DNA from: Conidiobolus incongruus B7586
Taxonomy: Eukaryota > Entomophthoromycota > Entomophthoromycetes > Entomophthorales > Conidiobolaceae
Reading direction: 5' to 3'
DNA length: 10,220 bases
Assembly (NCBI GenBank): GCA_000697335.1
Contig: JNEM01000150.1
Coordinates: forward strand, 1-10,220
In this document: piece by piece, positions 8,094 to 10,220 of the stretch
Numbering within the stretch: the stretch's first letter is position 1
Layout of the letters: each line of letters opens with the position of its first letter
Notes under the pieces: model-generated
Seen by the model: the letters and a program-made list of their open reading frames with translations, nothing else
Told to the model about the DNA's origin: nothing
Databases searched by the model: none
Translations under genes and position numbers: made by a program

Positions 8094-10220
8094 GTAAAAT
8101 TTTAAAGCTTTTGTATGCTTTTTTTCTATATTTTTATATATCTTACAAGATTTTGATCAAATTAAAATTACAAGTGACTTTATATAGTTCCAAGTAATAA
8201 CAATATAATGATTACCATGAGACAACAATAAATAATTTGATAAAGCATATGCCAAATTATTGTTATTCTAAAATGCTATGGTAAATAATATTCACTTTAT
8301 TATTAATTGTTATTTAGTATTTAATATTTATTATATTTGATTATATAAAATCTCATTATTATATAAATTAAACATAATAAGATAATATATCAAAGCTTTA
8401 AATAAATTGATTAATAATACAAATAATATAGATATATAAAATATAAATTAAGAATAGAAAAATAAGTTTTGTGATTTTTTAATTTGTCAACGATATCATT
8501 AATTTTAAGAGAATAAATGATAAAATCTATAATTTAAAGCCAAATATATAAATATAATTTTTTTCATCAAAAAATTTGATTAAAAAAATTCATTATTTAC
8601 TTTAAAAAAATATCATCAAAAGTCTTCTATTATATTGTTATTAAAACTCAACCATAAACCCTATAAAATCAATTAATGTTTATACACAGCTTAAAAAGAT
8701 AATGTTATATATAAATATACTATTTATTATTTGATTTACCATTTTATTGCTAGAAAGGATATTATTCAAAATTTTTTATATTTAAAAAATTTATGTCTAT
8801 TATTACTTTTCAATAACTTATAAAATAAAAAATATACTTAAAAATATCATTTTATTTCAGTTAAAAAATTATCTAAGTAATTTATTAATAATTATATAAG
8901 TATATTATATATACTCAAATTTAAACTAAGATTAAAAATTAAAATATAAAATAAATACCATATAATTTGAAGAGTTTAAAAAATTTAGAATTAATTATAG
9001 CTGAATAAACCTGATTAAAATATTACCTAAAACAAGGGTTTCTATAATGAACTATTATAATTGATATATTTTATATAATATAATAAAATCTTTAGCTTAT
9101 AAATCAAATAGAATATTAAGATAAGCTAAAACAATCCCTCTTATATACTCTAATAAACAAATATTTTATTAATATGCAAAAGTTAATTATTATAATAAGT
9201 TATAATGATATAAGGCTTTTTTATATAGTGTTTAAAGGTAAACTAATAAAAATAAGTTTTATACTATTTTGTTAAATAAAATTTTGTTTAATTAATATTT
9301 TTATTATATATTAAAAACACTCATTATTTTGAATAATAATTATAAAATATATAAAGCTAAACTTATTTAAGATTTTTTATATAAAAAAATTAGAAAAAGC
9401 TATCATATTTAATATATATACTAAATCATAAGCATTATGATTATAATTATTTTAGGGAATAAGAAATATATTTATAAGAAAAAAAACCTTTTAAATAGAT
9501 TAAATTGGTTTATGAAATAATAAACTTCAGTCTTTAATAAAAAGAAATATATTTAAATATTAAATTCTTGCCAAAAGTGTGACAAAAAGTTATTATTGAT
9601 AAACAAAAATAATAATTTTATAATATATATTAAACTTTATAAATCATATATTAAAATTTTTATTTAGTTTTAATAATAAAATTATGCTATTATTTAATTT
9701 TTGTACTAATAATAGATTATTTTATATTATTCAAATTTTTAATAATTTTATAAATTTTGATTTTTTATTGATATAATAATACTATTTAATATACCAAAAT
9801 TTATGAAATTAAATTATATAATAAATTACTAGACTATTTATATAAAATAATATTTCAGAAAATTTGATTTAAATAGATAATTATTAAATAATATATAATT
9901 AATTAAAATAATATAATATATATATTATAGTTTTCATTTAAATTAATTGAAAAAATAAAGATAGATTTTAGATAATTAAAATATTTAGAAATAAGAAAGC
10001 ATTATTAAAATATAATTAATTATAAAATCTTTTATAATATTATATTATAAATTAAAAATCTCGCGTTGTTTTGTATTATTTAATATATACAACAAAGTAT
10101 TAAATTAAAATTTCTACTAAAATAAATATTACAAATATACTGTTATTTATAAATATATATTAGTTTTTATTTAAAATTAAAGTTAAAAATATTTTAATTT
10201 GAAAAAAAATTATTATATAT
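8094..10220. other. AT-saturated gene-free flank
   Basis: More than 2.1 kb of almost pure A/T on both strands with no recognisable gene, tRNA, intact mobile element or long tandem repeat. CG dinucleotides are nearly absent; the cgcg at about 10061-10064 is an exception. Sporadic short TA tracts occur, for example around 9908-9926. Old decayed genes or elements may lie here but are beyond recognition by eye. Confidence 0.65.

Noticed and set aside
8094-10220. Centromere-like or organellar insert
   Set aside because: The AT content is extreme, but I see no tandem repeat array, conserved centromere element, or mitochondrial gene or tRNA to support either idea.
1-10220. tRNA, rRNA or CRISPR arrays
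   Set aside because: No B-box-like GGTTCRANNCC sequence in a tRNA context, no rRNA core motifs and no spaced direct repeats were found on reading both strands.

Overview
The window looks like nuclear DNA from a very AT-rich eukaryote, most likely a fungus. It holds two intact housekeeping genes lying far apart in sequence that is almost all A and T. The genes are a 3-ketodihydrosphingosine reductase (TSC10/KDSR) and a scavenger mRNA decapping enzyme (DcpS/Dcs1) with one 52-bp intron. The Dcs1-like residues, the tiny AT-rich intron and the contrast between moderate-GC exons and AT-saturated spacers suggest an AT-rich, possibly early-diverging fungus. I cannot place it to genus.

Layout: 1-1699 is AT-rich, with a doubtful TSC10-like trace near 397-593. 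TSC10 lies on the minus strand at 1700-2782. After an AT-rich spacer comes a clear degenerate copy of the first third of TSC10, in the same orientation, at about 4285-4614. A GC-richer but unassigned and decayed stretch (called X here) lies at about 5455-5835. It is followed by the DcpS gene on the plus strand (exons 5895-6191 and 6244-6846). A second decayed X-like stretch at about 7130-7680 leads straight into a decayed, internally deleted copy of DcpS at 7687-8093. From 8094 to 10220 I see only AT-saturated DNA.

The main result is that each live gene has a dead tandem copy of itself, in the same orientation, about 1.8 kb to its right. The start-to-start offsets are 1832 bp for TSC10 and 1792 bp for DcpS. 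Anchors in the 5' flanks also line up at similar offsets, so each duplication carried its upstream region. The copies have decayed to roughly 55-65% nucleotide similarity by eye and are drifting toward the AT-rich background. The islands of extra G and C outside the two genes are mostly these relics.

The two genes are not functionally linked. One makes dihydrosphingosine in the ER membrane and the other hydrolyses cap remnants left by mRNA decay. They are divergently oriented with about 3.1 kb between their start codons. The most notable coding oddity is in the DcpS histidine triad, where the first His is Arg.
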